Origin: Streptococcus oralis subsp. dentisani
GTDB lineage: Bacteria > Bacillota > Bacilli > Lactobacillales > Streptococcaceae
Direction of reading: 5' to 3'
Assembly (NCBI RefSeq): GCF_007475365.1
Contig: NZ_CP034442.1
Coordinates: forward strand, 1,488,001 to 1,552,000
Length of the DNA stretch: 64,000 nucleotides
Shown piece after piece: positions 47,530 through 56,657 of the stretch; the stretch's first letter is position 1, and each line of letters starts with the position of its first letter. A program made the position numbers and the translations under genes. The notes under the pieces were generated by a model. That model did no database searches. It was not told the DNA's origin and saw only the letters and a list, made by a program, of their open reading frames with translations.

Positions 47530-49170
47530 ATGAAATTCAATCCAAATCAGAGATATACTCGTTGGTCTATTCGCCGTCTCAGTGTCGGTGTTGCTTCAGT
47601 TGTTGTGGCTAGTGGCTTCTTTGTCCTAGTTGGTCAACCAAGTTCTGCACGTGCTGATGTCGTCAATCCGACTCCTACCCAAGTCGTGCCAGACGCTGCT
47701 TCGGTGAGTGAAAAGAGCGACTTACCAGCAGAGGTTCTCAAAAAAGCAGTCGATGTAGCTCTTCCTTCAGAACAGTCTATTCCAACACCTAAAGCAAGTG
47801 TGGATACGACAAGCTCTTCAGAGAAAGCGGATGTGACTGCTAAAGACCAAGTAGTAGCACCAAAAGAAGAAGTGCAAGCACAACCTGACTCTAAGAAAGA
47901 AACAGAAGATGCGATTAAACCTGTGGAAAGTCCTGTGTCTACAGTTTCTGGACAAGAGCGTGAAGCCAGTGAAGCACAAGCACCGACCACTCCAGCTGAA
48001 GTTCAAAAAGGTGTAGCTGACAATACCAAAGACACAGTAGATGTCCCAGCTTCTTACTTGGACAAAGCTAACTTCCCAGGACCATTTACAGCGGGTGTCA
48101 ACCAAGTCATTCCATATGAATTCTTCGCTGGTGACGGCATGTTGACTCGCCTGATCTTGAAAGCCTCTGATAAGGCTCCATGGTCAGACAACGGCTCAGC
48201 TAAAAATCCAGCTCTCCCACCAGTAGAGAAATTGGGCAAAGGCCTTTACTTCTACGAAGTGGATTTAGCAGGCACCCAAGGAAAATCAGATAAAGAGTTG
48301 CTTGACCTTTTGAAACAAAATGGTACACAAAGCTATAAGGCAACCATCAAAGTGTACGGTGCAAAAGACGGCAAACCTGACTTAACTAACCTCGTAGCGA
48401 CTAAAGATTTGACTGTTAATTTGAATGGTTTGACCACACCAAATCAGGTTAAAGAGTCTGTTGTTAACAATGTCAAAGACATGATTGATGTTCCAGCTAG
48501 CTACCTTGATAAGGCTAAGGTTCCTGGACCTTTCTTGGCCGGTGTCAACCAAGTTATTCCATACGAAGCTTTTGGTGGAGATGGTATGTTGACTCGCCTC
48601 TTGTTAAAAGCTTCCGACAAAGCCCCATGGTCAGACAACGGAATGGCTAAAAATCCAGCTCTATTGCCACTTGAAGGCTTGGCTAAAGGCCAATATTTCT
48701 ACGAAGTGGATTTGAATGGCAATACGGTTGGCAAAGATGGTCAGGCCTTGCTTGAGCAACTTCGAGCTAACGGAACCCATACGTATCTAGCTACTGTTAA
48801 AGTTTATGGCGCTAAAGACGGCAAACCTGATTTGACCAATCTGATTGCTACTCGTCAAGTAACGATTCAGCTTCGTGGAAAAGAAATGGCGACAATACCA
48901 TCTCAACAAGGTCAGATGAATACGAAGCCTTCTGAAACAGGCTCTACAGGTACGACTGAGGGTATGATGGGTACAAATCACCATATGTCAGATATGAAAG
49001 TAGATCAACCAGCTTCTAGCCCAATGGCTAATATGATGAAAAAAGATGATAAAGCGATGTTACCAAATACTGGGGAAGCTAAAACGGCTACAGCTGGCCT
49101 TGGTATCTTTGGACTAGCCTTGGCAGGGCTTGTTGGACTTTTGGGTTTGACAACCAAACGAGAAGATTAA
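47530..49170 (+). CDS. pavB: LPXTG surface adhesin with two SSURE repeats (PavB-like)
   Basis: The 546-residue protein has a YSIRK-like signal (WSIRRLSVGVASVVVASGFF), a Pro/Glu/Ser-rich linker, and two repeats of about 140 residues (starting VPASYLDKANFPGPFTAGVN and VPASYLDKAKVPGPFLAGVN) that match the streptococcal SSURE unit, which binds fibronectin. A short Met/His-containing linker (GMMGTNHHMSDMK) leads to LPNTGE, a membrane helix and TTKRED. Position between trkA and TCS08 is that of pneumococcal pavB, though pneumococcal alleles carry more repeats. Confidence 0.88.
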   Translation: MKFNPNQRYTRWSIRRLSVGVASVVVASGFFVLVGQPSSARADVVNPTPTQVVPDAASVSEKSDLPAEVLKKAVDVALPSEQSIPTPKASVDTTSSSEKADVTAKDQVVAPKEEVQAQPDSKKETEDAIKPVESPVSTVSGQEREASEAQAPTTPAEVQKGVADNTKDTVDVPASYLDKANFPGPFTAGVNQVIPYEFFAGDGMLTRLILKASDKAPWSDNGSAKNPALPPVEKLGKGLYFYEVDLAGTQGKSDKELLDLLKQNGTQSYKATIKVYGAKDGKPDLTNLVATKDLTVNLNGLTTPNQVKESVVNNVKDMIDVPASYLDKAKVPGPFLAGVNQVIPYEAFGGDGMLTRLLLKASDKAPWSDNGMAKNPALLPLEGLAKGQYFYEVDLNGNTVGKDGQALLEQLRANGTHTYLATVKVYGAKDGKPDLTNLIATRQVTIQLRGKEMATIPSQQGQMNTKPSETGSTGTTEGMMGTNHHMSDMKVDQPASSPMANMMKKDDKAMLPNTGEAKTATAGLGIFGLALAGLVGLLGLTTKRED

Positions 49171-49200
49171 GATTCAAATCACTTAAACATTAGAGAAAAT

Positions 49201-49235
49201 AGTGTTATACTAAAGCAAGTATAACACTGTTTTTA
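49201..49235 (+). terminator. Terminator after the adhesin gene
   Basis: A perfect 10-bp stem AGTGTTATAC / GTATAACACT with an 8-base loop is followed by GTTTTT. RR08 therefore likely has its own start of transcription or depends on read-through. Confidence 0.85.
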
Positions 49236-49250
49236 TCGAAGGAGTGTCAG

Positions 49251-49949
49251 ATGAAAAAGACAATTTTGCTGGTTGATGATGAGATAGATATTCTAGATAT
49301 TCAAAACCGCTATCTTATACAGGCAGGTTACGACGTTTTGGTCGCCCATGATGGTAAGGAGGGATTAGAGCTTTTCAGAAAAAAATCTATCGACCTCATT
49401 ATCACAGATATCATGATGCCCAATATGGATGGTTATGATTTTATCAGTGAAGTTCAGTATATCGCTCCGGATCAACCCTTCCTCTTTACAACTGCTAAGA
49501 CAAGCGAACAGGATAAGATTTATGGATTAAGTTTGGGGGCAGATGATTTTATAGTCAAACCCTTTAGCCCACGCGAATTGGTTTTAAGAGTGAATAATAT
49601 CTTGCGTCGCCTTAGCCGTGGAAGAGAGACAGAACAAATCGAGTTTGGTGACTTGGTAATCAACCATGTGACTCATGAAGTTCGCATTGGGGATCAACCA
49701 TTGGAATTGACAGTAAAATCCTTTGAACTTCTATGGATATTAGCCAGCAATCCCGAGAGAGTCTTTTCAAAGACGGAACTTTACGAGAAGGTATGGCAAG
49801 AGGACTATGTGGATGATACCAATACACTCAATGTTCATATCCATGCTTTGAGGCAAGAGTTGACCAAGTATACGAATTCAAATGCTCCTGCTATCAAAAC
49901 TGTCTGGGGTTTGGGCTATAAAATGGAAAGGCCAAGAGGTAGAAAATGA
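49251..49949 (+). CDS. rr08: Response regulator RR08, OmpR family
   Basis: The 232-residue protein has a receiver with phospho-Asp in LIITDIMMPNMDGYDF (about residue 52), KPFSPRELVLRV, and a winged-helix DNA-binding domain (LTVKSFELLWILASNPERVF, VHIHALRQELTK, TVWGLGYKME). Synteny with rpsD and pavB identifies the TCS08 pair, SaeRS-like. In pneumococcus it affects pavB expression. ATG follows AAGGAGTGTCAG. The stop overlaps the kinase start by 4 bp. Confidence 0.9.
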   Translation: MKKTILLVDDEIDILDIQNRYLIQAGYDVLVAHDGKEGLELFRKKSIDLIITDIMMPNMDGYDFISEVQYIAPDQPFLFTTAKTSEQDKIYGLSLGADDFIVKPFSPRELVLRVNNILRRLSRGRETEQIEFGDLVINHVTHEVRIGDQPLELTVKSFELLWILASNPERVFSKTELYEKVWQEDYVDDTNTLNVHIHALRQELTKYTNSNAPAIKTVWGLGYKMERPRGRK

Positions 49950-50980
49950 AATTAAAAAACTATATTTTAGTGGGGTATCTAGTGTCGACTCTACTAACGA
50001 TTTTGGTCGTTTTCTGGGCAGTCCAACGAATGTTGATTGAGAAAAGTGAAGTTTACTTTCTAGTTGGAATGACCTTGATTGCTAGTTTTATTGGCGCTGC
50101 AGTGAGCATCTTTCTTTTGTCGCCTGTGTTCTCTTCTCTGAAACATTTGAAAAAACAAGCTCAGGATATAGCAAGCAAGGATTTCAGCACAGAAATCGAA
50201 ACCAAAGGACCATTAGAATTTCAAGAGCTGGGCCAAGCTTTTAATGACATGTCCCACAATTTGCAAGCTACCTTTCAATCACTTGATGAGAGCGAGCAAG
50301 AAAAGAGAATGATGATTGCGCAGCTCTCTCACGATATTAAAACTCCCATTACCTCCATTCAGGTTACTGTGGAGGGAATTCTAGATGGAGTGATTAAGGA
50401 AGAGGAACGGCTCCACTACTTAACCACGATTGGTCGGCAAACCGAGCGTCTAAACAAGCTAGTGGAGGAATTGGATGTTCTGACTCTTAACACCCAACCT
50501 CAAGATACTGCTACTGAAGAAGTCGAAGAGGTCTTTTTAGATCAGTTGCTGATTGAGTCAATGAGTGAATTTCAACTCCAGATTGAACAAGAGGAGCGAG
50601 ATGTTTACATTCAAGTATCACCTGAGTCGGCGAAAATCAAGAGCCATTCTGACAAACTTTCTCGCATTCTGGTTAATTTGTTAAACAATGCCTTTAAATA
50701 TTCAGAACCAGGAACCAGAATCGAGGTTCTTGCCCAATTAACAGAACAAGAGCTGAGAATCAGTGTGAAAGACGAGGGTCAGGGGATCCTTCCTGAGGAT
50801 TTGGAAAAGATCTTTAAACGACTTTATCGTGTGGAAACTTCGCGCAATATGAAGACAGGTGGGCATGGCTTAGGTCTTGCGATTGCACGCGAACTAGCCC
50901 ATCAGCTTGGTGGCGAAATCACAGCAGAAAGTCAATATGGCTTAGGAAGCAAGTTTACATTCAGCCTCAATTTGAAATAA
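49946..50980 (+). CDS. hk08: Sensor histidine kinase HK08
   Basis: The 344-residue protein has two membrane helices near the N terminus (about residues 7-28 and 38-60) with almost no outer loop, so it is an intramembrane-sensing type. A HAMP linker follows, then the phosphoacceptor in LSHDIKTPITSIQ (His about 128), the N box LVNLLNNAFKYSEPG and G box GGHGLGLAIARELA. It is the partner of RR08. Confidence 0.9.
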   Translation: MKLKNYILVGYLVSTLLTILVVFWAVQRMLIEKSEVYFLVGMTLIASFIGAAVSIFLLSPVFSSLKHLKKQAQDIASKDFSTEIETKGPLEFQELGQAFNDMSHNLQATFQSLDESEQEKRMMIAQLSHDIKTPITSIQVTVEGILDGVIKEEERLHYLTTIGRQTERLNKLVEELDVLTLNTQPQDTATEEVEEVFLDQLLIESMSEFQLQIEQEERDVYIQVSPESAKIKSHSDKLSRILVNLLNNAFKYSEPGTRIEVLAQLTEQELRISVKDEGQGILPEDLEKIFKRLYRVETSRNMKTGGHGLGLAIARELAHQLGGEITAESQYGLGSKFTFSLNLK

Positions 50981-50994
50981 AGGCGTAAAATCCC

Positions 50995-51023
50995 TTTACA
51001 AATCTAGCTTTTCATGGTACAAT
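50995..51023 (+). promoter_or_regulatory. rpsD promoter
   Basis: TTTACA (50995-51000) and TACAAT (51018-51023), 17 bp apart, lie directly after hk08. Confidence 0.8.
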
Positions 51024-51034
51024 AGCCTTTGTGT

Positions 51035-51147
51035 GAAATAGCAGCAGGAAAGCATGAAGCTCGTCAACAGGTGTCTTATGACAAGTAACCTTGGCTGTTT
51101 AGGCGAAGGGCATCTGCACGAATCAGGGCTTTCTAAGTGACTATTTC
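51035..51147 (+). ncRNA. Structured leader of rpsD, probable S4 autoregulation site
   Basis: GAAATAG (51035-51041) pairs with CTATTTC (51141-51147); inside, GAAAGC pairs with GCTTTC and TGTC-TTAT-GACA forms a short hairpin. Ribosomal protein S4 represses rpsD through a structured leader in Firmicutes. The nested stems here fit that role, but I did not match a consensus. Confidence 0.55.
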
Positions 51148-51182
51148 CACCGAAATATTATTTATATCAGGAGGACATACAT

Positions 51183-51794
51183 ATGTCACGTTATACAGGA
51201 CCATCTTGGAAACAAGCTCGTCGCCTTGGCCTTTCACTTACAGGTACAGGTAAAGAATTGGCACGTCGTAACTACGTACCAGGACAACACGGACCAAACA
51301 ACCGTTCTAAATTGTCAGAATACGGTTTGCAATTGGCTGAAAAACAAAAACTTCGTTTCACTTACGGTGTAGGTGAAAAACAATTCCGTAACTTGTTCGT
51401 ACAAGCTACAAAAATCAAAGGCGGAATCCTAGGTTTCAACTTCATGCTTCTTTTGGAACGCCGTTTGGATAACGTTGTTTACCGTCTTGGCCTTGCGACT
51501 ACTCGTCGTCAAGCTCGTCAATTCGTAAACCACGGTCACATCCTTGTTGACGGAAAACGCGTTGATATCCCATCATACCGCGTAACTCCAGGTCAAGTGA
51601 TCTCAGTTCGTGAAAAATCATTGAAAGTTCCAGCAATCCTTGAAGCAGTAGAAGCTACTCTTGGACGTCCAGCATTCGTATCATTCGACGCTGAAAAATT
51701 GGAAGGTTCATTGACTCGCTTGCCAGAACGCGACGAAATCAACCCAGAAATCAACGAAGCACTTGTCGTTGAATTCTACAACAAAATGCTTTAA
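51183..51794 (+). CDS. rpsD: Ribosomal protein uS4
   Basis: The 203-residue protein binds 16S rRNA early in 30S assembly. It has the S4 start [20 protein letters not shown] and the S4 RNA-binding domain ([32 protein letters not shown]). It lacks zinc-binding cysteines at the N terminus. The ATG follows CAGGAGGACATACAT. The gene is intact; the mobile element has entered downstream. Confidence 0.98.
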   Translation: MSRYTGPSWKQARRLGLSLTGTGKELARRNYVPGQHGPNNRSKLSEYGLQLAEKQKLRFTYGVGEKQFRNLFVQATKIKGGILGFNFMLLLERRLDNVVYRLGLATTRRQARQFVNHGHILVDGKRVDIPSYRVTPGQVISVREKSLKVPAILEAVEATLGRPAFVSFDAEKLEGSLTRLPERDEINPEINEALVVEFYNKML

Positions 51795-51814
51795 TTTTAA
51801 GAAATATCTTACAG

Positions 51815-51839
51815 AAAGCCTACAACAGTGGGCTTTTTG
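51815..51839 (+). terminator. Terminator after rpsD
   Basis: AAAGCCTAC pairs with GTGGGCTTT (one G-U) around AACA and ends in a T run. The element boundary (att) must lie near here, but the second att copy is outside the window, so the core cannot be fixed. Confidence 0.8.
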
Positions 51840-51882
51840 CTTTGTCTTAAAACGTCGATTTCTGGGTTTGCTTAGATATTTG

Positions 51883-53049
51883 CTAGATTGATTTCATAGC
51901 CGTTTCAAAGAATGAGACGGCTTTTTTGGCGTTCTCTTTTGAGAGGTGGCTATATATATCCATGGTCATACTGATTTGTGAATGACCTAGGCGGTGCTGA
52001 AGTTCCTTGTAAGGTATTCCAGAGTTAAGCAAGAGACTGGCGTGAGTATGGCGGAAACCATGAAAACCAATGTTAGGAACGTCAGCATGTTTGAAGTGGG
52101 TTCTTAATCTGGTTTGTAAGGTTCGATTATTGGGGTACTCATGTATAAAGTCAGAAAAGACCACCGTTTCAGTACGTCCAAGTTGCCAAGCCTCTTTTAC
52201 TTGTCTACGTTTGTACTGTTTTAGCATGCTAACAGTTGCTTGATCTATATCTATATCCCGATAACTAGACTTTGACTTTGGGCTATTGATTTCTTGCTTA
52301 TAGTTTAGAGTCTTTGTGACGTGGACAATGGCATTTTCTAGGTCAATATCTGACCATTCAAGCGCTAGAGCCTCATTGATACGGCAACCAGTGGCCAGTA
52401 GAAACTTGTAAAGTGTAATCTCGTAAAAATGGCGGTACTTGTTACTGTCTAAACTATCGAGATAGTCAAGAAACTTTTTAAGTTCCTGATTGTCAAAATG
52501 TTTGATCTTGTGGCGGTTTGCTTTTTGATTGTTTCGAGGTAGCAAGACCTCACGGGCTGGATTGAATGGGATAGCTTGCATAATGACACCATATTGAAGA
52601 ATACGCTTGTTAAGCGCGTGGATTTTGTCATAATGCAGATACGCCCCAGCTTCTCCTTTATTAGTCTTTTCTGCCAGTCGGTTGACAATGGATTGAATAA
52701 GTGAAGTTGTCAGCTTATCGAGCTTATATGAGCCAAAGAGAGGCAAAACATGGCCTTCTAGGAGCCTTCTAGTAGCGTCCTGACTATTTGGCTTTACTGT
52801 ATGCTTGTGGTTATCCCACCATAGCCTAGCCAGCTCCTCGTAGGTGGATATAGTAGAGGCTTGAAACCTGGTCGATCCGTTTACCTTAAAGTCTATAATT
52901 GCGTCTTGGGCTTTTTGCTTGACCTCTTTTTTAGTGCGTCCCGTGACTTTCGTTGTGACTTGTTTACCCGTTACCTGGTCAATGCCCAGATAGACACTAG
53001 AGCGGTAGACTATTGACCCGTCTTTTTTACTATGTTGCGTTATTTTCAT
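51883..53049 (-). CDS. int: Tyrosine integrase of the element
   Basis: The 388-residue protein has an N-terminal arm-binding domain (MKITQHSKKDGSIVYRSSVY), a SAM-like core-binding domain (about residues 65-165) and a catalytic domain with Arg in ATGCRINEALALEW, His-x-x-Arg in GFHGFRHTHASLLL, and Tyr in MTMDIYSHLS. It is transcribed toward rpsD, and integration has left rpsD whole. It belongs to the Tn916/phage integrase group. It is the left-end gene of the element. Confidence 0.95.
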   Translation of the reverse strand: MKITQHSKKDGSIVYRSSVYLGIDQVTGKQVTTKVTGRTKKEVKQKAQDAIIDFKVNGSTRFQASTISTYEELARLWWDNHKHTVKPNSQDATRRLLEGHVLPLFGSYKLDKLTTSLIQSIVNRLAEKTNKGEAGAYLHYDKIHALNKRILQYGVIMQAIPFNPAREVLLPRNNQKANRHKIKHFDNQELKKFLDYLDSLDSNKYRHFYEITLYKFLLATGCRINEALALEWSDIDLENAIVHVTKTLNYKQEINSPKSKSSYRDIDIDQATVSMLKQYKRRQVKEAWQLGRTETVVFSDFIHEYPNNRTLQTRLRTHFKHADVPNIGFHGFRHTHASLLLNSGIPYKELQHRLGHSQISMTMDIYSHLSKENAKKAVSFFETAMKSI

Positions 53050-53075
53050 GATGATAAACCTTTCTAAAATACATC

Positions 53076-53106
53076 AGCAGGCAAGCTATTATTAAAAAGG
53101 TTTTAG
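53076..53106. repeat. 31-bp direct repeat, copy 1
   Basis: AGCAGGCAAGCTATTATTAA continues through GGTTTTAG; copy 2 at 56731-56761 differs at one base. Copy 1 lies between int and the cargo gene, copy 2 after rha. Confidence 0.8.
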
Positions 53107-53145
53107 ATTGTAGTTTATATCATGCTAGGGCTTACGATAAGACCC

Positions 53146-54660
53146 TTATTTTCGTTTCATTTCTTCCAGTAGAGAATACATAGCATCAATGTGGTTATAT
53201 TTTTGAAATTCAGGATCTTGGTTTTGTGCAATAAAGTATACGTATTGTCTACCGGATTTGAATTTATCGATAGCTTGTTTTTCCACTAATTTCTTTAAAT
53301 ATTTTAAAATTGTATTTTTGTGGATTTTTAGTTTTTCTTCCAAAGTCTCTCTTGTTATGAAACGGTTTTCGATTATTAATTCTAATATTTTTTTCTCATA
53401 TTCGTTATCAATATCTAGGTTATCTATAAGGGAAGTATCCCATAATGTAAGTTCAACTGAGTCTAATTCAGTTCGTAAATTGGGATACTTTAAATGACTC
53501 TCTTTAACGGCTTCCATTATTTTGGGTATACCAGTTCCAGCTTTTTCACATAAATTTAAAAATCTAAAAATTTCTTGTATTAAGTAGTTTCTTGGATCAG
53601 AATGTGCCCCACTAAAAAAGTCCTTTATGTCAATTCTAAGTGTTCCGCCATTTGTGAATATGTACCTATCAGAATATCTAATTATCATTATCCCTTTTTC
53701 GCTTTTATAGTCGCTATGAATAAGGCTATTAATGAATGCCTCGCGAATTGCAATTCGTAATTTTGAAATTCCAATTCTATTCATAGAATTTTCTTGAATG
53801 TTAGAGTTGTCATTTAAAGTTAGATACAATTTTTCAATAACTAGGTAAAAGAAATTAAAAAGATTATCTTCCCCCCATGTACCATCATAAATCACACGAT
53901 CTTTAAAGCGATTGTTTTCAGAAAACTCTTTTAGAACATATTCTACGTTATAGTGTGGAATAAACTCTTTTATTGAATTATGTGTACCAAAAATTAATAG
54001 TCCAGCAACTGTTGGTTTTATTTTATCGTCCTTGCGATCTCTTCGTAAAGCATTTATTTTTATTAAAAATTGTTCGTTATCCAATTTTGAAAAAGGGTGC
54101 TCCGCATTTATATTATCGAACTTTTCTCTATATAGCTTTATTGTTTCTGTATCTAAGTCTAAAATAGAAAAATCCTGAATAAGTGTGCTATCAAAACTTT
54201 CCTTAGCGGAATCTCTTAACATAGAGTTGATTTGTTCTTGTGAACATCTAAAATCTCCGGTACCTTGGCGGAAATAAGTAGATGTTACACTTTCGTTTAG
54301 ATATATTGGTTTGTCCTTATAATCAACTTTATAAATAGGGATAATGATAATACTCTTTCCTTTTTCATTTATAACTTGAACACTTTCTTCATTTATTACA
54401 TTTCTGTTAATTTTCTTAGGATTGTTAACTAAACTATATAAATCATCAAGTATTTTATCTGGATTATTGACCCCAGAAATATAAAATTCTTTATTCTGTG
54501 TATTCTCTGATATTCCCAGAATTAGTAATCCATCATTTGTATTAGCAAAGGAGCAAATGGTTTTCATACCGTCTTTAGGGAAAGAGTTTTTAGCTTCTTT
54601 GAATTCAACACTTTGGTTCTCCCCTGATAATAACAATTTTTGTATATCGTATTTTCTCAT
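53146..54660 (-). CDS. Schlafen/AlbA_2-type ATP-binding protein, probable cargo gene
   Basis: The 504-residue protein has an N-terminal AlbA_2 domain (NQSVEFKEAKNSF, ICSFANTNDGLLILGISEN, STYFRQGTGDFRCS), a central ATPase-like part (IAIREAFINSLIHSDYKSEKG, GIPKIMEAV) and a C-terminal winged helix (ITRETLEEKLKIHKNTILKYL). Such proteins are annotated as RecG-like or putative DNA-binding; some act in phage defence. The ATG at 54660 follows TTGGAGAAAAA. An in-frame GTG at 54708 adds residues encoded by a 12-bp repeat and is unlikely to be used. It lies between int and CI, a usual place for accessory genes. Confidence 0.8.
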   Translation of the reverse strand: MRKYDIQKLLLSGENQSVEFKEAKNSFPKDGMKTICSFANTNDGLLILGISENTQNKEFYISGVNNPDKILDDLYSLVNNPKKINRNVINEESVQVINEKGKSIIIIPIYKVDYKDKPIYLNESVTSTYFRQGTGDFRCSQEQINSMLRDSAKESFDSTLIQDFSILDLDTETIKLYREKFDNINAEHPFSKLDNEQFLIKINALRRDRKDDKIKPTVAGLLIFGTHNSIKEFIPHYNVEYVLKEFSENNRFKDRVIYDGTWGEDNLFNFFYLVIEKLYLTLNDNSNIQENSMNRIGISKLRIAIREAFINSLIHSDYKSEKGIMIIRYSDRYIFTNGGTLRIDIKDFFSGAHSDPRNYLIQEIFRFLNLCEKAGTGIPKIMEAVKESHLKYPNLRTELDSVELTLWDTSLIDNLDIDNEYEKKILELIIENRFITRETLEEKLKIHKNTILKYLKKLVEKQAIDKFKSGRQYVYFIAQNQDPEFQKYNHIDAMYSLLEEMKRK

Positions 54661-54674
54661 TTTTTCTCCAATCG

Positions 54675-54890
54675 ATTCGCACACGCATTCGCACACGCAT
54701 TCGCACACGCGCGGGAAAAATAGTTTATTTTTAGTTAGCTAACAGTGCTATTAAAGGTTTTTTTGAAAGTAGATTATTCGCACACGCATTCGCACACGCG
54801 CGGGAAAAATAGTTTATTTTTAGTTAGCTAACAGTGCTATTAAAGGTTTTTTTGAAAGTAGATTATTCGCACACGCATTCGCACACGCGC
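54675..54890. repeat. 89-bp tandem repeat with seven 12-bp ATTCGCACACGC units
   Basis: ATTCGCACACGC occurs at 54675, 54687, 54699, 54776, 54788, 54865 and 54877. The 89-bp period (54687-54775, 54776-54864, then a partial third) is identical between copies and includes the palindrome GTTAGCTAAC. It lies between the cargo gene start and the CI gene. This accounts for most of the 54661-54989 gap; no gene is seen in it. Confidence 0.9.
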
Positions 54891-54989
54891 TTCAGGATTG
54901 TTGAACATTGTGGCGCGTGGTATGCTTTTGATCGCTTTTTAATTTTCTCTATATATGATATGCTTTACCCTTGACCAATGGTAACCTTA

Positions 54990-55610
54990 CTAATTCAGGT
55001 AGTCGCGTTCTCCATATGCTGATTTCAAGACTTTCAAGAGTTTTTCGGTCTTTTCTTTAGTTCTGGTTTCTTCGGAGATATATCCGCGAATTTGCTCATC
55101 TAAATCATTTCTAGTAAACTCGTTACCGAAAATAAATGAGTAATCATCGATTATTTGTTTGGCTTCGTCATTATCAGAAAAAATCAAATTGGTAAACTGT
55201 ATGCCTCTTGGCGTGGTATTATTGAGATCGGCAGCCTGCACCATAGCGTATAAAGCTAGAATTTCATTATCACTGATAAAGATAGTGTTATCACGGAAAA
55301 ATGTAATGAAGTCTTTAAACATCTTTTCCTGGAGCTTCTTGTTAGAGCGTTCCATAGAGTAAGCTAAAATCATCCCCTTTTCAGGTTCTATTACCACTTC
55401 ATCATCATATATTTCCGAGTCATCAATATACCCCAATAGATACCCAACGCTTACTCCGAAGAAGTCAGCTAGTTGCTGGGCTTTTTCTGGTTTAATTTGG
55501 CTTTCTCCGTTTTCCCAATTTTGAAGAGTCCGATAATGAACCCTGATATTTTCAGCTAACTCTTTTTGAGATAGCTTTTTTTCTTGTCTTAATTCTTTCA
55601 ATCTATTCAT
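54990..55610 (-). CDS. CI-like phage repressor
   Basis: The 206-residue protein has an XRE-type helix-turn-helix at residues 1-60 (LKELRQEKKLSQKELAENI, YRTLQNWENGESQIKPEKAQQ) and a C-terminal part without a visible LexA-type Ser/Lys peptidase motif. In satellites of this type the equivalent repressor (Stl) is inactivated by a helper-phage protein instead of by RecA cleavage, which fits the missing peptidase. It is divergent from the Cro-like gene across three operators. Confidence 0.85.
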   Translation of the reverse strand: MNRLKELRQEKKLSQKELAENIRVHYRTLQNWENGESQIKPEKAQQLADFFGVSVGYLLGYIDDSEIYDDEVVIEPEKGMILAYSMERSNKKLQEKMFKDFITFFRDNTIFISDNEILALYAMVQAADLNNTTPRGIQFTNLIFSDNDEAKQIIDDYSFIFGNEFTRNDLDEQIRGYISEETRTKEKTEKLLKVLKSAYGERDYLN

Positions 55611-55658
55611 GTCTTATTACACCTTTCACAGATGATTATAAACTATATCTTAGAAAAA

Positions 55659-55746
55659 GTACATTTTTTTTGTGCAAAAATTAAAAAAATAGTTGACGCA
55701 CGAAAAATAATTGTGTATTATACAATCAAGCACATAAAAAATGTGC
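55659..55746. promoter_or_regulatory. Divergent control region with three operators
   Basis: Three similar inverted sites, GTACATTTTTTTTGTGC (55659), GCACGAAAAATAATTGTGT (55698) and GCACATAAAAAATGTGC (55730), lie between the CI-like and Cro-like genes. The middle one overlaps a consensus rightward promoter TTGACG (55693) - 17 bp - TATTAT (55716). This is the expected CI/Cro switch. Confidence 0.75.
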
Positions 55747-55812
55747 CAATCTCCAACCTTTCACACTTTCAATCTATTCATGGAGGGGGATTTTTTAGAA
55801 AGGAGCAAATCT

Positions 55813-56013
55813 ATGAGCAAACTACGAGGCTATCGGGTTATGTTAGGACTGACTCAGCAACAGATGGCGGACAAACTAAAAATTTCTTTGCAGTCATACA
55901 ACAACAAAGAATTAGGTAAAACGCCATTCAATGATAAGGAACGCCTAGCGATTAAGTCAATGGTTGCAGAAATCAAATCAGACATAACCATAGATGAACT
56001 ATTTTATAGCTAG
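55813..56013 (+). CDS. Cro-like regulator
   Basis: The 66-residue protein has one helix-turn-helix (YRVMLGLTQQQMADKLKIS, LQSYNNKELGKTPFNDKERL). The ATG at 55813 follows AAAGGAGCAAATCT; the same frame is open upstream to 55741 but without a ribosome site. It is the first gene of the rightward transcript, opposite the CI-like gene. Confidence 0.85.
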   Translation: MSKLRGYRVMLGLTQQQMADKLKISLQSYNNKELGKTPFNDKERLAIKSMVAEIKSDITIDELFYS

Positions 56014-56027
56014 AAAGGAGCAAACCA

Positions 56028-56657
56028 ATGGAATTAGTCTACATGGACGGCAAGAAAGAGCCGTATACTACAAGCGAGATCATCGCTGAATGTGCTGAGG
56101 TTACTCATCACACAATACAAGAACTTTTAAGAAAGCATAAAGCTGATTTTGAAAGCTACGGAATTATCGCATTTGAAATGCGTAAATTAGATGGGCGAGG
56201 GCGACCAATGAAAATCTATCGCCTAAATGAACAACAGGCAACCTTGCTGATCACTTATCTAAAGAATACCGAACCTGTACGGCGGTTCAAAATGAACCTA
56301 GTCAAAGCCTTCTTTGAAATGCGTGAGGAACTTTCTAAGTTTCGTATGCAGAGGGCGCTAGAAAAGCCAAAAAGAAAAACCTTGCATGACAGTATAGAGA
56401 CATGGGAGGCAAAACCCAAGCACGCGCATAGCACCATGAACAACCTGCTACTAAAAGCAGTAACCGACAGGAACGCTAAGCAGTTAAGGGAAGAACGTGG
56501 GGGCTATAATGGCATCGATAGCTTGACCAGTGACGAGCTGGAGCAATACCAGGCATTTGAGGACATGGTAATAGCCATGATTGGCTTGAATATGAGTTAT
56601 CAAGAAATCAAGTCCATGGTATTCAGAAATAAAAAACCACGCACTAAATGCGCGTGA
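56028..56657 (+). CDS. Rha-family phage regulator/antirepressor-like protein
   Basis: The 209-residue protein has the pRha domain: TSEIIAECAEVTHHTIQELL, then RPMKIYRLNEQQATLLITYL and RFKMNLVKAFFEMREEL, with a variable C-terminal half. Rha proteins interfere with growth of some phages and are common in temperate elements. The ATG follows AAAGGAGCAAACC. A hairpin region follows. Confidence 0.88.
   Translation: MELVYMDGKKEPYTTSEIIAECAEVTHHTIQELLRKHKADFESYGIIAFEMRKLDGRGRPMKIYRLNEQQATLLITYLKNTEPVRRFKMNLVKAFFEMREELSKFRMQRALEKPKRKTLHDSIETWEAKPKHAHSTMNNLLLKAVTDRNAKQLREERGGYNGIDSLTSDELEQYQAFEDMVIAMIGLNMSYQEIKSMVFRNKKPRTKCA

Noticed and set aside
51795..51882. Attachment core after rpsD
   Set aside because: Without the right end of the element there is no second copy to compare, so any chosen core would be a guess.
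54675..54890. CRISPR-like array
   Set aside because: The sequences between the short units are identical, not unique spacers, and no cas genes are present.
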